The notes: generated by a model not told the origin, from the letters alone. A stretch of DNA of 64,000 bases from Acidovorax sp. SRB_14 (GCF_012932145.1 NZ_MWOK01000017.1:1-64000), one strand, 5' to 3'. Counted from the stretch's first letter, positions 29,301 to 38,039 are shown. Numbers and translations are program-made.

Positions 29301-29396
29301 ACGTGCGAAGCCGCGAAAAAGCTCGGCTTCGCATGTGCTACCAAGCAACAAAACAGCGCCGCGCCATGCACCAACGCTTTGCATTTCGCGGCGCTG
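29301..29396 (+). other. Two hairpins between nrdA and nrdB
   Basis: First hairpin: 29301-29313 pairs with 29324-29336 (core GCGAAGCCG / CGGCTTCGC), 13 bp with one G-U and a 10-nt loop. Second: CAGCGCCGCG at 29354-29363 pairs with CGCGGCGCTG at 29387-29396, with an inner ATGCA/TGCAT stem. Neither is followed by a T-run, so they are more likely mRNA processing or stability elements than terminators. Confidence 0.6.
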
Positions 29397-29424
29397 CTTT
29401 CATAATCCGAGCACTGGAAAATCT

Positions 29425-30624
29425 ATGCTGACCTGGGACGAAGAAGTCACTCCCTCATCGCCAACACAACTGGACAGCGGTCTCCCCACAAACCGCCTGG
29501 TGGATCAACCGCCCGCGCCATTCCAGACACCCGCCTTGCAAACCATCCCGGCCACAGCGCCCGCCGCCATTGCGCCGGCAGCTCCCGCATCTGTAGCGCC
29601 GCAAAGCAGCCGCGTGAACGCCGCCGACAAGCGCATCATCAATGGCCAGACCGACGTCAACCAACTGGTGCCTTTCAAATACAAATGGGCCTGGGAAAAA
29701 TACCTGGCCACCTGCGCCAACCACTGGATGCCGCAAGAGGTGAACATGACGCGCGACATCGCGTTGTGGAAAGACCCCAACGGCCTGACCGAAGACGAGC
29801 GCCGCATCATCAAGCGCAACCTCGGTTTTTTCGTGACCGCCGACTCGCTGGCCGCCAACAACATCGTGCTGGGCACCTACCGCCACATCACCGCGCCCGA
29901 GTGCCGACAGTTCCTGCTGCGCCAGGCCTTTGAAGAGGCCATCCACACCCACGCCTACCAGTACATCGTCGAGTCGCTGGGCCTGGACGAGGGCGAGATC
30001 TTCAACGCCTACAACGAAGTGCAGTCGATCCGCGACAAGGACGAATTCCTGATCCCGTTCATCGAGGCCATCAGCGATCCGCACTTCCACACCGGCACGC
30101 ATGAAAACGACCAGACCCTGCTCAAGTCGCTGATCGTTTTCGCCTGCCTCATGGAAGGCCTGTTCTTCTATGTCGGCTTCACGCAGATCCTCGCGCTGGG
30201 CCGGCAGAACAAGATGACGGGCGCCGCCGAGCAGTACCAGTACATCCTGCGCGACGAGTCCATGCACTGCAACTTCGGCATCGACCTGATCAACCAGCTC
30301 AAGCTCGAAAATCCGCACCTCTGGACCGCCGAGTTCAAGGACGAGATCAAGGCCTTGTTCATGAAGGCCGTGGAGCTGGAATACCGATACGCGGAAGACA
30401 CCATGCCCCGCGGCGTGCTGGGCATGAACGCCTCCATGTTCAAGGGCTACCTGCGCTACATCGCCAACCGCCGAGCCACGCAGATTGGCCTGGAAACCCT
30501 CTTCCCCAACGAAGAAAACCCGTTCCCCTGGATGAGCGAGATGATCGACCTGAAGAAGGAACGCAACTTCTTCGAAACCCGCGTCATCGAGTACCAGACG
30601 GGCGGAGCCCTGTCCTGGGACTGA
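29425..30624 (+). CDS. nrdB: Ribonucleoside-diphosphate reductase, small subunit
   Basis: 399 residues, class Ia radical subunit that makes the tyrosyl radical at a di-iron site. Iron ligands fall in the helices around TKRNLGFF-like [52 protein letters not shown] and [16 protein letters not shown]. The first 70 or so residues are Pro/Ala-rich and unlike E. coli NrdB, paralleling the extended start of nrdA. I chose the ATG at 29425 ([10 protein letters not shown]), which directly precedes a sequence conserved in beta-proteobacterial NrdB. It is 128 bp after nrdA, with two hairpins between. Confidence 0.96.
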   Translation: MLTWDEEVTPSSPTQLDSGLPTNRLVDQPPAPFQTPALQTIPATAPAAIAPAAPASVAPQSSRVNAADKRIINGQTDVNQLVPFKYKWAWEKYLATCANHWMPQEVNMTRDIALWKDPNGLTEDERRIIKRNLGFFVTADSLAANNIVLGTYRHITAPECRQFLLRQAFEEAIHTHAYQYIVESLGLDEGEIFNAYNEVQSIRDKDEFLIPFIEAISDPHFHTGTHENDQTLLKSLIVFACLMEGLFFYVGFTQILALGRQNKMTGAAEQYQYILRDESMHCNFGIDLINQLKLENPHLWTAEFKDEIKALFMKAVELEYRYAEDTMPRGVLGMNASMFKGYLRYIANRRATQIGLETLFPNEENPFPWMSEMIDLKKERNFFETRVIEYQTGGALSWD

Positions 30625-30716
30625 GTGCAGCGCACCGCATACCGCCCATGGCTTTCCTTTTCACGCCCCGCACCCGCCACAGCACTCCGTGCTGGCGCGC
30701 GCGGCGTCCCCGTGTT

Positions 30717-30747
30717 CATGGCGATGGACGCTTGCTCCATCGCCATG
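30717..30747 (+). other. Perfect inverted repeat before the H1-like gene
   Basis: CATGGCGATGG and CCATCGCCATG form an 11-bp perfect stem with a 9-nt loop. It sits 63 bp before the H1-like start, without a T-run. It could be an mRNA 5' structure or a protein site. Confidence 0.55.
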
Positions 30748-30809
30748 GATCGCTTCGTGCCCACAGCAGGCAGGAAGTGCTCTTTGCTCATTGACCGAAG
30801 GAGAACATG

Positions 30810-31565
30810 ATGGCAACTGCAAAAAAACCGGCCGCCAAGAAGGCCGCACCCGCAAAGAAAACCGCATCCGCCACCAAGGCCACGGCATCCGCCACCAAGA
30901 CTGCAGCCGCCAAGTCCGCCGCAGTGAAAACGGCCACGCCGTCAGCCAAGACAGCCGCGAAAAAGACGGCTCCAGCCCAGAGCGCAACCCCCGCCAAGAA
31001 GGCAGCGGCTCCGGCCAAGGCTGCACCTGCCAAGAAGGCCGCAGCGGCCCAAAAGTCCGTGGCCGCCAAGAAGTCAGCACCGGCGAAAAAGGCGGCAAGC
31101 CCTGCGAAGAAGGCTGCGGCTCCTGCCAAGAAGGCTGCGGCTCCTGCGAAGAAGACTGCGGCTCCTGCCAAAAAGGCCGCGGCTCCTGCCAAGAAGGCCG
31201 CTGCGCCGGCGAAAAAGACCGCCACCGCGAAGAAGGCTGCAGCGCCCGGCAAGGCAGCACCCGCTGCCAAGAAGGCCCCGGCCGCCAAGAAAGCTGCAGT
31301 GCCTGCAAAGAAGGCTGCTCCCGCCAAGAAAGTGACGGCGGCCAAGGCCGCGGCCCCGGCCAAAAAAGCGGCAGCCACCTCCTCCGCCGCGCCGGCCAAG
31401 AAGGCTGCAGCAGCGCCGAAGGCAGCAGCAGCGCAGGCGAAGCCTGCGATGAAAAAGGCGGTCGCAGCCAAGAAGCCGGCCAAGACCCCCGTCGCCGCTC
31501 CTGCGGCGCAGACCACGCTCAACCCCCAGGCAGCATGGCCCTTCCCTACGGGTACCAAACCCTGA
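30810..31565 (+). CDS. Histone H1-like DNA-binding protein (AlgP-like, Lys/Ala/Pro-rich)
   Basis: 251 residues made almost entirely of Lys, Ala and Pro in KKAAAPA-type repeats, resembling the tail of eukaryotic H1 and bacterial AlgP/HctB-like proteins. The last 17 residues (TTLNPQAAWPFPTGTKP) break the pattern and seem to be a conserved C-terminal cap. It is predicted to bind DNA non-specifically and to help compact or regulate the nucleoid. Two ATG codons are adjacent; AAGGAG at 30798-30803 suits the second, at 30810. A 21-bp unit recurs in the gene, so length is expected to differ between strains. It is followed by an intrinsic terminator. Confidence 0.9.
   Translation: MATAKKPAAKKAAPAKKTASATKATASATKTAAAKSAAVKTATPSAKTAAKKTAPAQSATPAKKAAAPAKAAPAKKAAAAQKSVAAKKSAPAKKAASPAKKAAAPAKKAAAPAKKTAAPAKKAAAPAKKAAAPAKKTATAKKAAAPGKAAPAAKKAPAAKKAAVPAKKAAPAKKVTAAKAAAPAKKAAATSSAAPAKKAAAAPKAAAAQAKPAMKKAVAAKKPAKTPVAAPAAQTTLNPQAAWPFPTGTKP
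31105..31218 (+). repeat. 21-bp tandem repeat inside the H1-like gene
   Basis: About five imperfect copies of a 21-bp unit whose core is AAGGCTGCGGCTCCTGCCA, encoding KKAAAPA. Near-identical consecutive copies make slippage or unequal crossing-over likely without loss of frame. Confidence 0.8.
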
Positions 31566-31582
31566 GAGAGCGCGCTCCACGC

Positions 31583-31614
31583 AAAAACCCGGTGTTCTGG
31601 CACCGGGTTTTTTT
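31583..31614. terminator. Bidirectional intrinsic terminator
   Basis: AAAAACCCGGTG, a short loop and CACCGGGTTTTTTT. The stem has A-runs on one side and T-runs on the other, so it can end both the H1-like gene (plus) and the sugar kinase gene (minus). Confidence 0.9.
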
Positions 31615-31622
31615 GTGCCTGC

Positions 31623-32522
31623 TCACCACATCGCAGCGTTTAACACATAGTTTTGGGGACCGCGCCGGGCAATCTTGAGTGCGCCCAGGCGGTTGCCCAG
31701 CGCGGCACAGCGCGCCAAGGGCCAGCCTTGCTCCAGGCCAAACAGCAGCGCTCCCCGCCACGCATCGCCGCAGCCCGTGGGGTCGACGACGCGCTCGGGC
31801 ACCGCCGCGGTGACATGCTCCTTTTCGCCATCGATCCACACGTCGCACCCCTCGCCTCCCAATGTGACGACCAGACCACGGATCTTGCGCGAAATGTCCG
31901 CCAAGCTCCAGCCGGTGCGCTCGCACAGCATCTTGCCTTCGTAGTCGTTCACCGTCACCCAGCTGGCCTGCTCGACAAACCACGTCAGCTCCTCGGCATT
32001 GAACATGGGCAGGCCCTGGCCCGGGTCGAACACGAACGGGATGCCCGCGGCCACGAACTGCGCCGCATGTTGCAGCATGGCATCGCGCCCGTCGGGCGCG
32101 ATGATGCCCAGGCGCACGCCGGTCAGGCCGGCATCGATGCGGTTGGCGTGGGCCTGCATCATCGCGCCGGGATGGAACGCGGTGATTTGGTTGTTGTCGC
32201 GGTCGGTCATGATCATCGCCTGCGCGGTATAGGTGTCTTCCACCTGCCGCACATGGGCTGTGCTGATGCCCAGGGATTGCAGGCGCTCCAGGTATTCCGC
32301 ACCATCGCTGCCCAGCGCCGCCATCGGCAAGGGCTCTCCGCCCAGCAGCTTGAGGCTGTAGGCAATGTTGCCCGCACAGCCGCCAAAGTCCCGCCGCAGC
32401 GACGGCACCAGAAACGACACGTTCAGGATGTGCAGCTGATCGGGCAGGATCTGCTCGGCAAAGCGCCCCTCGAAGGTCATGATGGTGTCAAACGCCAGGG
32501 AACCGCAAATCAGGACTGCCAT
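31623..32522 (-). CDS. PfkB-family carbohydrate kinase
   Basis: 299 residues, ribokinase fold. It starts MAVLICGSLAFDTIMTF, has the first PfkB-type glycine region in RRDFGGCAGNIAYSLKLLGG and the second, catalytic signature DPTGCGDAWRGALLFGL with the base Asp. The form GGCAGNIAYSL is typical of the adenosine kinase-like branch, so the substrate may be a nucleoside or a sugar. The gene is followed by a shared terminator and preceded, after 30 bp, by the zinc-ribbon gene on the same strand. Confidence 0.9.
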   Translation of the reverse strand: MAVLICGSLAFDTIMTFEGRFAEQILPDQLHILNVSFLVPSLRRDFGGCAGNIAYSLKLLGGEPLPMAALGSDGAEYLERLQSLGISTAHVRQVEDTYTAQAMIMTDRDNNQITAFHPGAMMQAHANRIDAGLTGVRLGIIAPDGRDAMLQHAAQFVAAGIPFVFDPGQGLPMFNAEELTWFVEQASWVTVNDYEGKMLCERTGWSLADISRKIRGLVVTLGGEGCDVWIDGEKEHVTAAVPERVVDPTGCGDAWRGALLFGLEQGWPLARCAALGNRLGALKIARRGPQNYVLNAAMW

Positions 32523-32552
32523 ATCAAAAGTTCTTTTCAGGCCAAAGCCGTT

Positions 32553-33791
32553 TCAGGGATAAAAAGCCAGCACCCGGTAGCCGGCGATGCGCGCATTGCC
32601 CAGGGCCACATGCACCTGCAGACTCGCACTCCAGTCGCCCAGGGCGGGCAGTACGGGCGGCGCGCCCAAGTCCTGGGGCAGCAGCACCCGCCGCAGCACT
32701 GGCTGGTCTTGTGCATCGGTGAGCGTCAGCTCCACGGCCGGCATGGCGAGCACCAGATGGGAACGGTTCTTGAGCGCCAGCGAAAACTGGTAGCTTTCGC
32801 CGCGCAGTTTGTTGAAGGACGAGCTGTCGACCACCACGGACGCTATCTGCCGATGCGCCTCGACGCGGCACCGCAGTGGTGCGCACAAGCCCTGAAGGAA
32901 CGGACGCCACTGGGGCCGGGCCGCAGCGATGGCATCGCGCTGCTGCACCACCACCTGCAGCACCAGCGCGCACAGCAGGGCCACGCCCGCCAGGCCCAGT
33001 GTCACACGCACAGCGGGCCGGCGCCAGAAGGCCTTGCGGCGCGCCATGCGCACAAAGGATGGCTCGGCGCTCGCGCTCGCGCCCTCGGTGGGCATGGGTT
33101 CGGCTGCGCCGGGCACCTCATCGCCAGCGGCCAGCGGTTCGTCCTCCGGCGCGTGCAGGGCCTGTGGCGCATCGTGCAGGGCCGCCGGCTCCCGGACCGA
33201 GTCCAGCCGCGTCTCCGCTTCCGGCAGCCCATCCCCAAGGCCTCCGACCTCTGGCTCTGGCTCTAAGACGGGTTCGGCATCGCCCCGCAGCGATGGGATA
33301 TCGGGCTCCTCCAGCGGCGCCGTCGGAAGTTCGTACCCTGCCGGTGGCAAGGGCTCCGGTGCGCACTCCGCGCTGTCCTCCGGTCGCATGTCCCCTGCCC
33401 CGGCTGCCGGGAGAGGCAAGGCGCTGGCCGGCGCCGGCGGCATGGTCCACGCAAACGGGGTGGCCCATGCAGCCGGCGCATTCCCTCCCGGGGGTACAGC
33501 GGCAGCGGCAGGAGCGGCCGCGAAAGCAGGCACGTCGGGCCCAGGCCCCCGTGCAGAACCCCACACGCGTGGCGGCTCGACGGAGGGCGCCGCGGGCTGC
33601 GGCGGCGGTGGCTGGCGGTCCAGTGGCACATCGGGCATCAGTGCCGGGGCAGGCACCGGCTGCAGATGCTCAGACGCATCGAACACCTGCTGGCAATGCC
33701 CACAGCGCACCCACCCGTCGGAAATGCGGAGCTGGTCCGCGACGACCTTGAAAAGGGTCGCGCAGGACGGACAACGGGTGATCTGGCTCAT
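32553..33791 (-). CDS. Zinc-ribbon membrane protein with DUF3426
   Basis: 412 residues. An N-terminal MJ0042-type zinc ribbon has two CxxC pairs (TRCPSCATLFKV, VRCGHCQQVF), followed by a long Pro/Ala/Glu-rich linker, one membrane helix (VTLGLAGVALLCALVLQVVV) and a C-terminal DUF3426 domain (VVDSSSFNKLRGESYQFSLALKNR). The arrangement suggests a cytoplasmic metal-binding head linked to a periplasmic beta domain. The role is unknown. The family often sits beside prmA in beta- and gammaproteobacteria, as here. Confidence 0.9.
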   Translation of the reverse strand: MSQITRCPSCATLFKVVADQLRISDGWVRCGHCQQVFDASEHLQPVPAPALMPDVPLDRQPPPPQPAAPSVEPPRVWGSARGPGPDVPAFAAAPAAAAVPPGGNAPAAWATPFAWTMPPAPASALPLPAAGAGDMRPEDSAECAPEPLPPAGYELPTAPLEEPDIPSLRGDAEPVLEPEPEVGGLGDGLPEAETRLDSVREPAALHDAPQALHAPEDEPLAAGDEVPGAAEPMPTEGASASAEPSFVRMARRKAFWRRPAVRVTLGLAGVALLCALVLQVVVQQRDAIAAARPQWRPFLQGLCAPLRCRVEAHRQIASVVVDSSSFNKLRGESYQFSLALKNRSHLVLAMPAVELTLTDAQDQPVLRRVLLPQDLGAPPVLPALGDWSASLQVHVALGNARIAGYRVLAFYP

Positions 33792-33837
33792 CGGCTGGGG
33801 ATTGTAGGGGGCCGCGGTGCACGCCCCTCGCTGCGCA

Positions 33838-34728
33838 TCAGCGCGAAGCCACCATGAGGATCCAGCCGTCCTCGCTGTCTGCCACGGAGAGCGCGAGCCA
33901 AGGGGCATAGGCATCTTGGAGTTCCTGTGCCTGTCGCTCCAGAATGCCGGCCAGCACCAGACTGCCGCCCGGTGCGACATGGGCACACAGCAGCGGCGCC
34001 AACACCTTGAGCGGTGTCGCCAGGATGTTGGCCAGCACGGTCTGGTAGGTGCCGGAGGCCTGGTCCGGCAGGCCCGCACGCAACTGGACGCCATTGGCCT
34101 GTGAGTTGTAGGCGGTGGACTCGACGGCCGCAGGATCGATATCGACGGCATCGATGTCGGTGGCGCCAAACTTGGCAGCGCCAATGGCCAAAATGCCCGA
34201 GCCGCAGCCGTAGTCAAGCACGCGGCCCAGTCCTGGCGTCGCCACCCCCTGGCGCGCGATCCAACGCAGGCACATGCGTGTTGTCGGGTGCGTCCCGGTC
34301 CCAAACGCCAGTCCCGGGTCCAACCGGATCGTGCGTGTGGCCTGCGCGGGCGGCTCATGCCAGGTTGGCACAATCCAGAAATCGGGCGTGATGTCCACGG
34401 GCGCGAACTGCGACTGCGTCAGCCGCACCCAGTCCTGGTCGGGCACCGCCGCCACGCCCAGCGCATGGCAGCCGGCAAAAAAATCCTGCGCCACCAACAA
34501 TGCCAGCGCCTCGCGCGCCGCCGCCTCCTGCGCGAACAGGGCCACCACGCGGCTGCGCTGCCATCCATCCTTGGGCGGCGGCATGCCGGGCTCGCCAAAC
34601 AGCGCTTGCTCGGCGTCGGTCTGCGCATCGGCGTCCTCCACTGAAACGCTCAGGGCATCGAGGGCGTCGAGCGCCTCGCTCACCGTTTCGACCCGGTCTT
34701 CCGGGCACATCAGGCTCAATTCATACAT
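33838..34728 (-). CDS. prmA: Ribosomal protein L11 methyltransferase
   Basis: 296 residues. It trimethylates L11 in the ribosome using SAM. The N-terminal L11-recognition domain begins MYELSLMCPEDR; the Rossmann domain carries DPGLAFGTGTHPTTRMCL and the SAM motif DYGCGSGILAIGAAKFGA, then the post-I acidic DIDAVDIDP. I chose the ATG at 34728 because the conserved domain begins there. It is 85 bp after accC, across a strong terminator, so it probably has its own promoter. Confidence 0.96.
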   Translation of the reverse strand: MYELSLMCPEDRVETVSEALDALDALSVSVEDADAQTDAEQALFGEPGMPPPKDGWQRSRVVALFAQEAAAREALALLVAQDFFAGCHALGVAAVPDQDWVRLTQSQFAPVDITPDFWIVPTWHEPPAQATRTIRLDPGLAFGTGTHPTTRMCLRWIARQGVATPGLGRVLDYGCGSGILAIGAAKFGATDIDAVDIDPAAVESTAYNSQANGVQLRAGLPDQASGTYQTVLANILATPLKVLAPLLCAHVAPGGSLVLAGILERQAQELQDAYAPWLALSVADSEDGWILMVASR

Positions 34729-34750
34729 GGCATCGCGCCTCCTCTGCGGC

Positions 34751-34794
34751 AAAGAAAAAGCGGACCCGCACCGCTGAAGAGGGCGTGGGTCCGC
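34751..34794 (-). terminator. Intrinsic terminator of accB-accC
   Basis: Minus-strand GCGGACCC and GGGTCCGC enclose a 19-nt loop and are followed by TTTTTCTTT, about 20 bp after the accC stop. Confidence 0.85.
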
Positions 34795-34813
34795 GGGCAA
34801 GAGCTGGCGGAAA

Positions 34814-36163
34814 TCAGCGCTGGCGCTGCGACAGCCACTCTTCCAGGTAGTGGATGTTGGTGCCACCGGCCATGAACTTGGCGTCCACCATCAGCTCGCG
34901 GTGCAGCGGCACGTTGGTGTTGATGCCTTCGATCACGGTCTCGGACAGCGCGGTGCGCATGCGCGCAAGGGCCTGCTCGCGCGTGTCGCCGTGCACGATG
35001 AGCTTTCCGATCATGGAGTCGTAGTTCGGCGGCACGTAGTAGTTCGTGTAGACATGCGAGTCCACGCGCACACCGGGCCCGCCGGGTGCGTGCCAGGCGG
35101 TGATGCGCCCTGGCGAAGGAATGAACTTGTAGGGGTCTTCGGCGTTGATGCGGCACTCGATGGCATGGCCGCGCACCTCGATCTGGCGCTGCGTGAAAGG
35201 CAGCTTCTCACCGGCGGCCACCATGATCTGCGTGCGCACCACGTCCACGCCCGTGATCCACTCGGTCACCGGGTGCTCGACCTGCACGCGCGTGTTCATC
35301 TCGATGAAATAGAACTCGCCGTTCTCGTAGAGGAACTCGAAGGTGCCCGCACCGCGGTAGCCGATCTTCTTGCAGGCCGTGACGCAGCGCTCGCCGATGC
35401 GCTCGATGAGCTTGCGCGGAATGCCGGGCGCCGGCGCTTCCTCGATCACCTTCTGGTGGCGCCGCTGCATGGAGCAGTCGCGCTCGCCGAGGTAGACCGC
35501 GTTGCGGTGCTTGTCGGCCAGGATCTGGATTTCAATGTGGCGCGGGTTCTGCAGGAATTTTTCCATGTAGACCGCCGGATTGCCAAACGCGGCACCGGCC
35601 TCGGCCTTGGTCATCTGCACGGCATTGACCAGGGCGGCCTCGGTGTGCACCACGCGCATACCACGGCCGCCACCGCCGCCGGCCGCCTTGATGATGACCG
35701 GGTAGCCCACGGCTTTGGCGATGCGGCGGATCTGCACCGGATCGTCGGGCAGTTCGCCGTCCGACCCCGGCACGCAGGGCACGCCCGCGCGGATCATGGC
35801 CTGCTTGGCCGACACCTTGTCGCCCATCATGCGGATGTTTTCGGGCGTGGGGCCGATAAACTGGAAGCCGCTCTTTTCCACCCGCTCGGCAAAGTCCGCG
35901 TTCTCGCTCAAGAAGCCGTATCCAGGGTGGATGGCCTCGGCATCGGTCACCTCGGCGGCCGAGATGATGGCCGGCATGTTGAGGTACGACAGCGGCGACG
36001 GCGCAGGACCGATGCACACGGCTTCTTCAGCCAGCTTGATGTATTTGGCATCGCGGTCCGCCTCGGAATAGACCATCACCGCCTTGATGCCCAGTTCATG
36101 GCAGGCGCGCTGGATCCGCAGGGCGATTTCGCCGCGGTTGGCAACAAGTATCTTTTTAAACAT
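34814..36163 (-). CDS. accC: Acetyl-CoA carboxylase, biotin carboxylase subunit
   Basis: 449 residues, full length. It carboxylates biotin on AccB with ATP and bicarbonate, the first step of fatty-acid synthesis. It begins [20 protein letters not shown]; the ATP-grasp domain has [14 protein letters not shown], and the catalytic region is [20 protein letters not shown]. The upstream gap to accB is unusual: a second copy of the [11 protein letters not shown] coding sequence lies 109 bp upstream, just after the accB stop. accC ends at a strong terminator. Confidence 0.97.
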   Translation of the reverse strand: MFKKILVANRGEIALRIQRACHELGIKAVMVYSEADRDAKYIKLAEEAVCIGPAPSPLSYLNMPAIISAAEVTDAEAIHPGYGFLSENADFAERVEKSGFQFIGPTPENIRMMGDKVSAKQAMIRAGVPCVPGSDGELPDDPVQIRRIAKAVGYPVIIKAAGGGGGRGMRVVHTEAALVNAVQMTKAEAGAAFGNPAVYMEKFLQNPRHIEIQILADKHRNAVYLGERDCSMQRRHQKVIEEAPAPGIPRKLIERIGERCVTACKKIGYRGAGTFEFLYENGEFYFIEMNTRVQVEHPVTEWITGVDVVRTQIMVAAGEKLPFTQRQIEVRGHAIECRINAEDPYKFIPSPGRITAWHAPGGPGVRVDSHVYTNYYVPPNYDSMIGKLIVHGDTREQALARMRTALSETVIEGINTNVPLHRELMVDAKFMAGGTNIHYLEEWLSQRQR

Positions 36164-36263
36164 GGGCTGTCCCGCGGCTCATCGCCCGCACGCTGGCACG
36201 TGCCAGTGCAATCTGCTTCGCCTTGCCTGCGGCAAGAACACCGCGGTTCGCAACAAGAATCTT
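36132..36263. repeat. Direct repeat flanking a 109-bp unit at the accC start
   Basis: A 23-bp stretch at 36132-36154, coding KILVANRG at the accC start, recurs at 36241-36263 with 21 of 23 bases identical and the same orientation. Deleting one unit (109 bp) would fuse the upstream start in frame to accC and restore the usual tight accB-accC spacing. Confidence 0.85.
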
Positions 36264-36272
36264 CGTGACCAT
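36156..36272 (-). pseudogene. Truncated second accC start (38-codon ORF)
   Basis: The ATG at 36272, 7 nt after the accB stop, opens a 38-codon frame that begins [11 protein letters not shown], the biotin carboxylase N-terminal signature, and then loses all similarity before stopping at 36156-36158 across the real accC ATG. It may be an old duplication, or a short coupling ORF that carries ribosomes from accB into accC. Two hairpins lie within it: CTTGCC-TGC-GGCAAG at about 36222-36236 and a GCAC-TGGCACGTGCCA-type palindrome at 36188-36209. Confidence 0.6.
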
Positions 36273-36279
36273 ACCGTGC

Positions 36280-36729
36280 TTACTCGATCACAAACAGCGG
36301 CTGGCCGTATTCGACGGCTTGGCCGTTTTCGCCGAGGATGCGCGTGATGGTGCCCGACTTGTCGGCCTCGATCTCGTTGAGGATCTTCATCGCCTCGATG
36401 ATGCAGATGGTCTCGCCTTCCTTGACCACACTGCCCACTTCCACGAACGATTTAGCGCCGGGGCTCGACGCACGGTAGAACGTGCCCACCATGGGCGACT
36501 TGACCACATGGCCTGTGGGCGCAGCGGCCGCGGGGGCGGGCAATTCGGCGACTGGCGCGGCGGCGGGCGCGGCAGCTGGTGCCACCACAGGTGCGGGCAC
36601 ATACTGCTGCACCACCGTGCCGCCGCTCTTGACAATGCGCACCTTGCCCTCTGCCTCGGTGATTTCGAGTTCGGACACATTCGACTCGGATACGAGGTCA
36701 ATGAGGGTTTTGAGTTTTCGCAAATCCAT
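36280..36729 (-). CDS. accB: Acetyl-CoA carboxylase, biotin carboxyl carrier protein
   Basis: 149 residues. The N-terminal part is helical ([23 protein letters not shown]), then an Ala/Pro-rich mobile linker ([19 protein letters not shown]), then the biotinyl domain with the modified lysine in [12 protein letters not shown] and the protruding thumb region typical of acetyl-CoA carboxylase BCCP ([18 protein letters not shown]). It is expected to be transcribed with accC. A hairpin in its 5' leader is listed separately. Confidence 0.96.
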   Translation of the reverse strand: MDLRKLKTLIDLVSESNVSELEITEAEGKVRIVKSGGTVVQQYVPAPVVAPAAAPAAAPVAELPAPAAAAPTGHVVKSPMVGTFYRASSPGAKSFVEVGSVVKEGETICIIEAMKILNEIEADKSGTITRILGENGQAVEYGQPLFVIE

Positions 36730-36758
36730 GGGGACTCCAACGGCTAAAAATCTGAACA

Positions 36759-36785
36759 GGGCGCGAATTTACTCCAAATTCGCCC
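36759..36785 (-). promoter_or_regulatory. Hairpin in the accB leader
   Basis: Minus strand: GGGCGAATTT, a 5-nt loop, AAATTCGCGCCC with one bulged base, 30 nt before the accB ATG and followed at a short distance by ATTTTTAG. It might modulate accBC expression; function is inferred. Confidence 0.4.
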
Positions 36786-36811
36786 TATTACAGCCTTCTC
36801 AACACATTTTT

Positions 36812-36838
36812 GATTAAAAGAGGCGATTGCCCAATCGC
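36812..36838 (-). terminator. Weak intrinsic terminator of tlpA
   Basis: Minus strand: GCGATTG and CAATCGC with a 2-nt spacer, followed by CTCTTTTAATC, about 27 bp after the tlpA-like stop. Confidence 0.5.
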
Positions 36839-36864
36839 ATTCGGACTCGGCAGATGGCACAGCC

Positions 36865-37446
36865 TCAACGCACGGCAGCCCACTGCTTCAGGTCTTGCGG
36901 CGTTACCTGGCCCATTTTACGGTGCAGCACCTGCCCGCCAGCGCCGAACACGACGGTGAATGGCAGGCCGCCCGTCAGGTTGCCCAGCGCGCGCGACAGG
37001 TCGGTGCCGCCCAGGCCCGCCATTCCTACCGGAAAATCGAGCGGCAGGCGGCCCAGAAACGTGCGCACCGCCGAAGGCTGGTCCACGGCCAGCCCCAGCA
37101 CCTGCCAGCCGCGGGCGGCGTTGTCCCGGAAAAATGCGTTCAGCATCGGCAGCTCGGCAATGCACGGCGGGCACCAGGTGGCCCAGAAGTTCAGCAGCAA
37201 AGGCTTGCCGCGGAACGACTGCATAGCCAGTGCTGCACCATCGGGGGTGGTGAAAGCCTCGCCCCACAGCGCCTGCTGCGCACCGGGGTCGACCGCATGG
37301 GGCTGGAATTTCCACCACGCCCCACCGGCGCCCCCCAGGCCTGCGGCGGCGGCCACACAGGCATACAGCAGCCGGCGACGCCGCACGCCGACCACATCTT
37401 GGTCGGACGGAGGTCCGGAAAGGGAGGGGAAAGGGGTTTCGCTCAC
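36865..37446 (-). CDS. TlpA-like membrane-anchored thioredoxin
   Basis: 193 residues. A basic stretch and one uncleaved membrane helix (LLYACVAAAAGLGGAGGAWW) anchor a periplasmic thioredoxin fold with the redox site FWATWCPPCIAELPML (WCPPC) and a cis-Pro in GGLPFTVVFGAGG. Such proteins reduce disulfides, often in cytochrome c or oxidase assembly; the partner is unknown. The GTG start at 37446 overlaps the stop of the upstream gene by 4 bp, so the two are coupled. Confidence 0.9.
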   Translation of the reverse strand: MSETPFPSLSGPPSDQDVVGVRRRRLLYACVAAAAGLGGAGGAWWKFQPHAVDPGAQQALWGEAFTTPDGAALAMQSFRGKPLLLNFWATWCPPCIAELPMLNAFFRDNAARGWQVLGLAVDQPSAVRTFLGRLPLDFPVGMAGLGGTDLSRALGNLTGGLPFTVVFGAGGQVLHRKMGQVTPQDLKQWAAVR

Positions 37447-38039
37447 AAGTTGGGCTCCAATAAAAGCCGGCGCACCGCGGCCAGGTCGCCGCGCGGCGTG
37501 CGCCCGCGCGCGTCGGGCCGCAAGGCCCCGCGCAGGTCGTCCAGGTCGTAGATGAGCAGGTGCACCCCGACCACCGTTTTCAGTTCGGGAACGGGGCTGC
37601 CCACACTCAATGCTTCCACGGATTTGCCGTGCAAGCCGGACAGGGTTTGCGGCTCGTAGTCGATGCCGTGGTCGATCAGCGCAATCTCGGCCGATTTGCA
37701 GTCATCGCAGAACAACTGCAGATAAATATCTGACAAACGCGTGGCCGTGCCGTGCCAGACCGCCCCGCCCAGGTGCGGGCGAAACGCGGCCATGCGCTCC
37801 ATCCAGACCAGCGCCAGGCGCCGCAGCGCGAGCAGCTCGCTGGGCTGGGTGTCGGCACAGAACAGCGCGATGTGCTCGCGCACCGCATCTTCCACCTGCT
37901 CGTTGTCGGGCAGCGCCGTGCGGGCGGGCAGCGCGAGCTGCTTGAGGGCGCGCCGCTTGGCGGGGCCGTATTCGAGGCCCTCCTCGACCACCAGGCTGGC
38001 GGCCGCACGGGCGATTTCGGAGGCGATGGACGTGTTCAT
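37443..38039 (-). CDS. Conserved protein of unknown function beside mpl
   Basis: 198 residues, no signal peptide or membrane helix. The N-terminus is helical and charged (MNTSIASEIARAAASLVVEEG), the middle is GAVWHGTATRLSDIYLQLFCDD, and the end is HLLIYDLDDLRGALRPDARGRTPRGDLAAVRRLLLE. Asp and Asn-like acidic spacing hints at a nucleotidyltransferase-type fold, but I cannot assign it. It is read divergently from mpl and translationally coupled to the tlpA-like gene. Confidence 0.8.
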   Translation of the reverse strand: MNTSIASEIARAAASLVVEEGLEYGPAKRRALKQLALPARTALPDNEQVEDAVREHIALFCADTQPSELLALRRLALVWMERMAAFRPHLGGAVWHGTATRLSDIYLQLFCDDCKSAEIALIDHGIDYEPQTLSGLHGKSVEALSVGSPVPELKTVVGVHLLIYDLDDLRGALRPDARGRTPRGDLAAVRRLLLEPNL

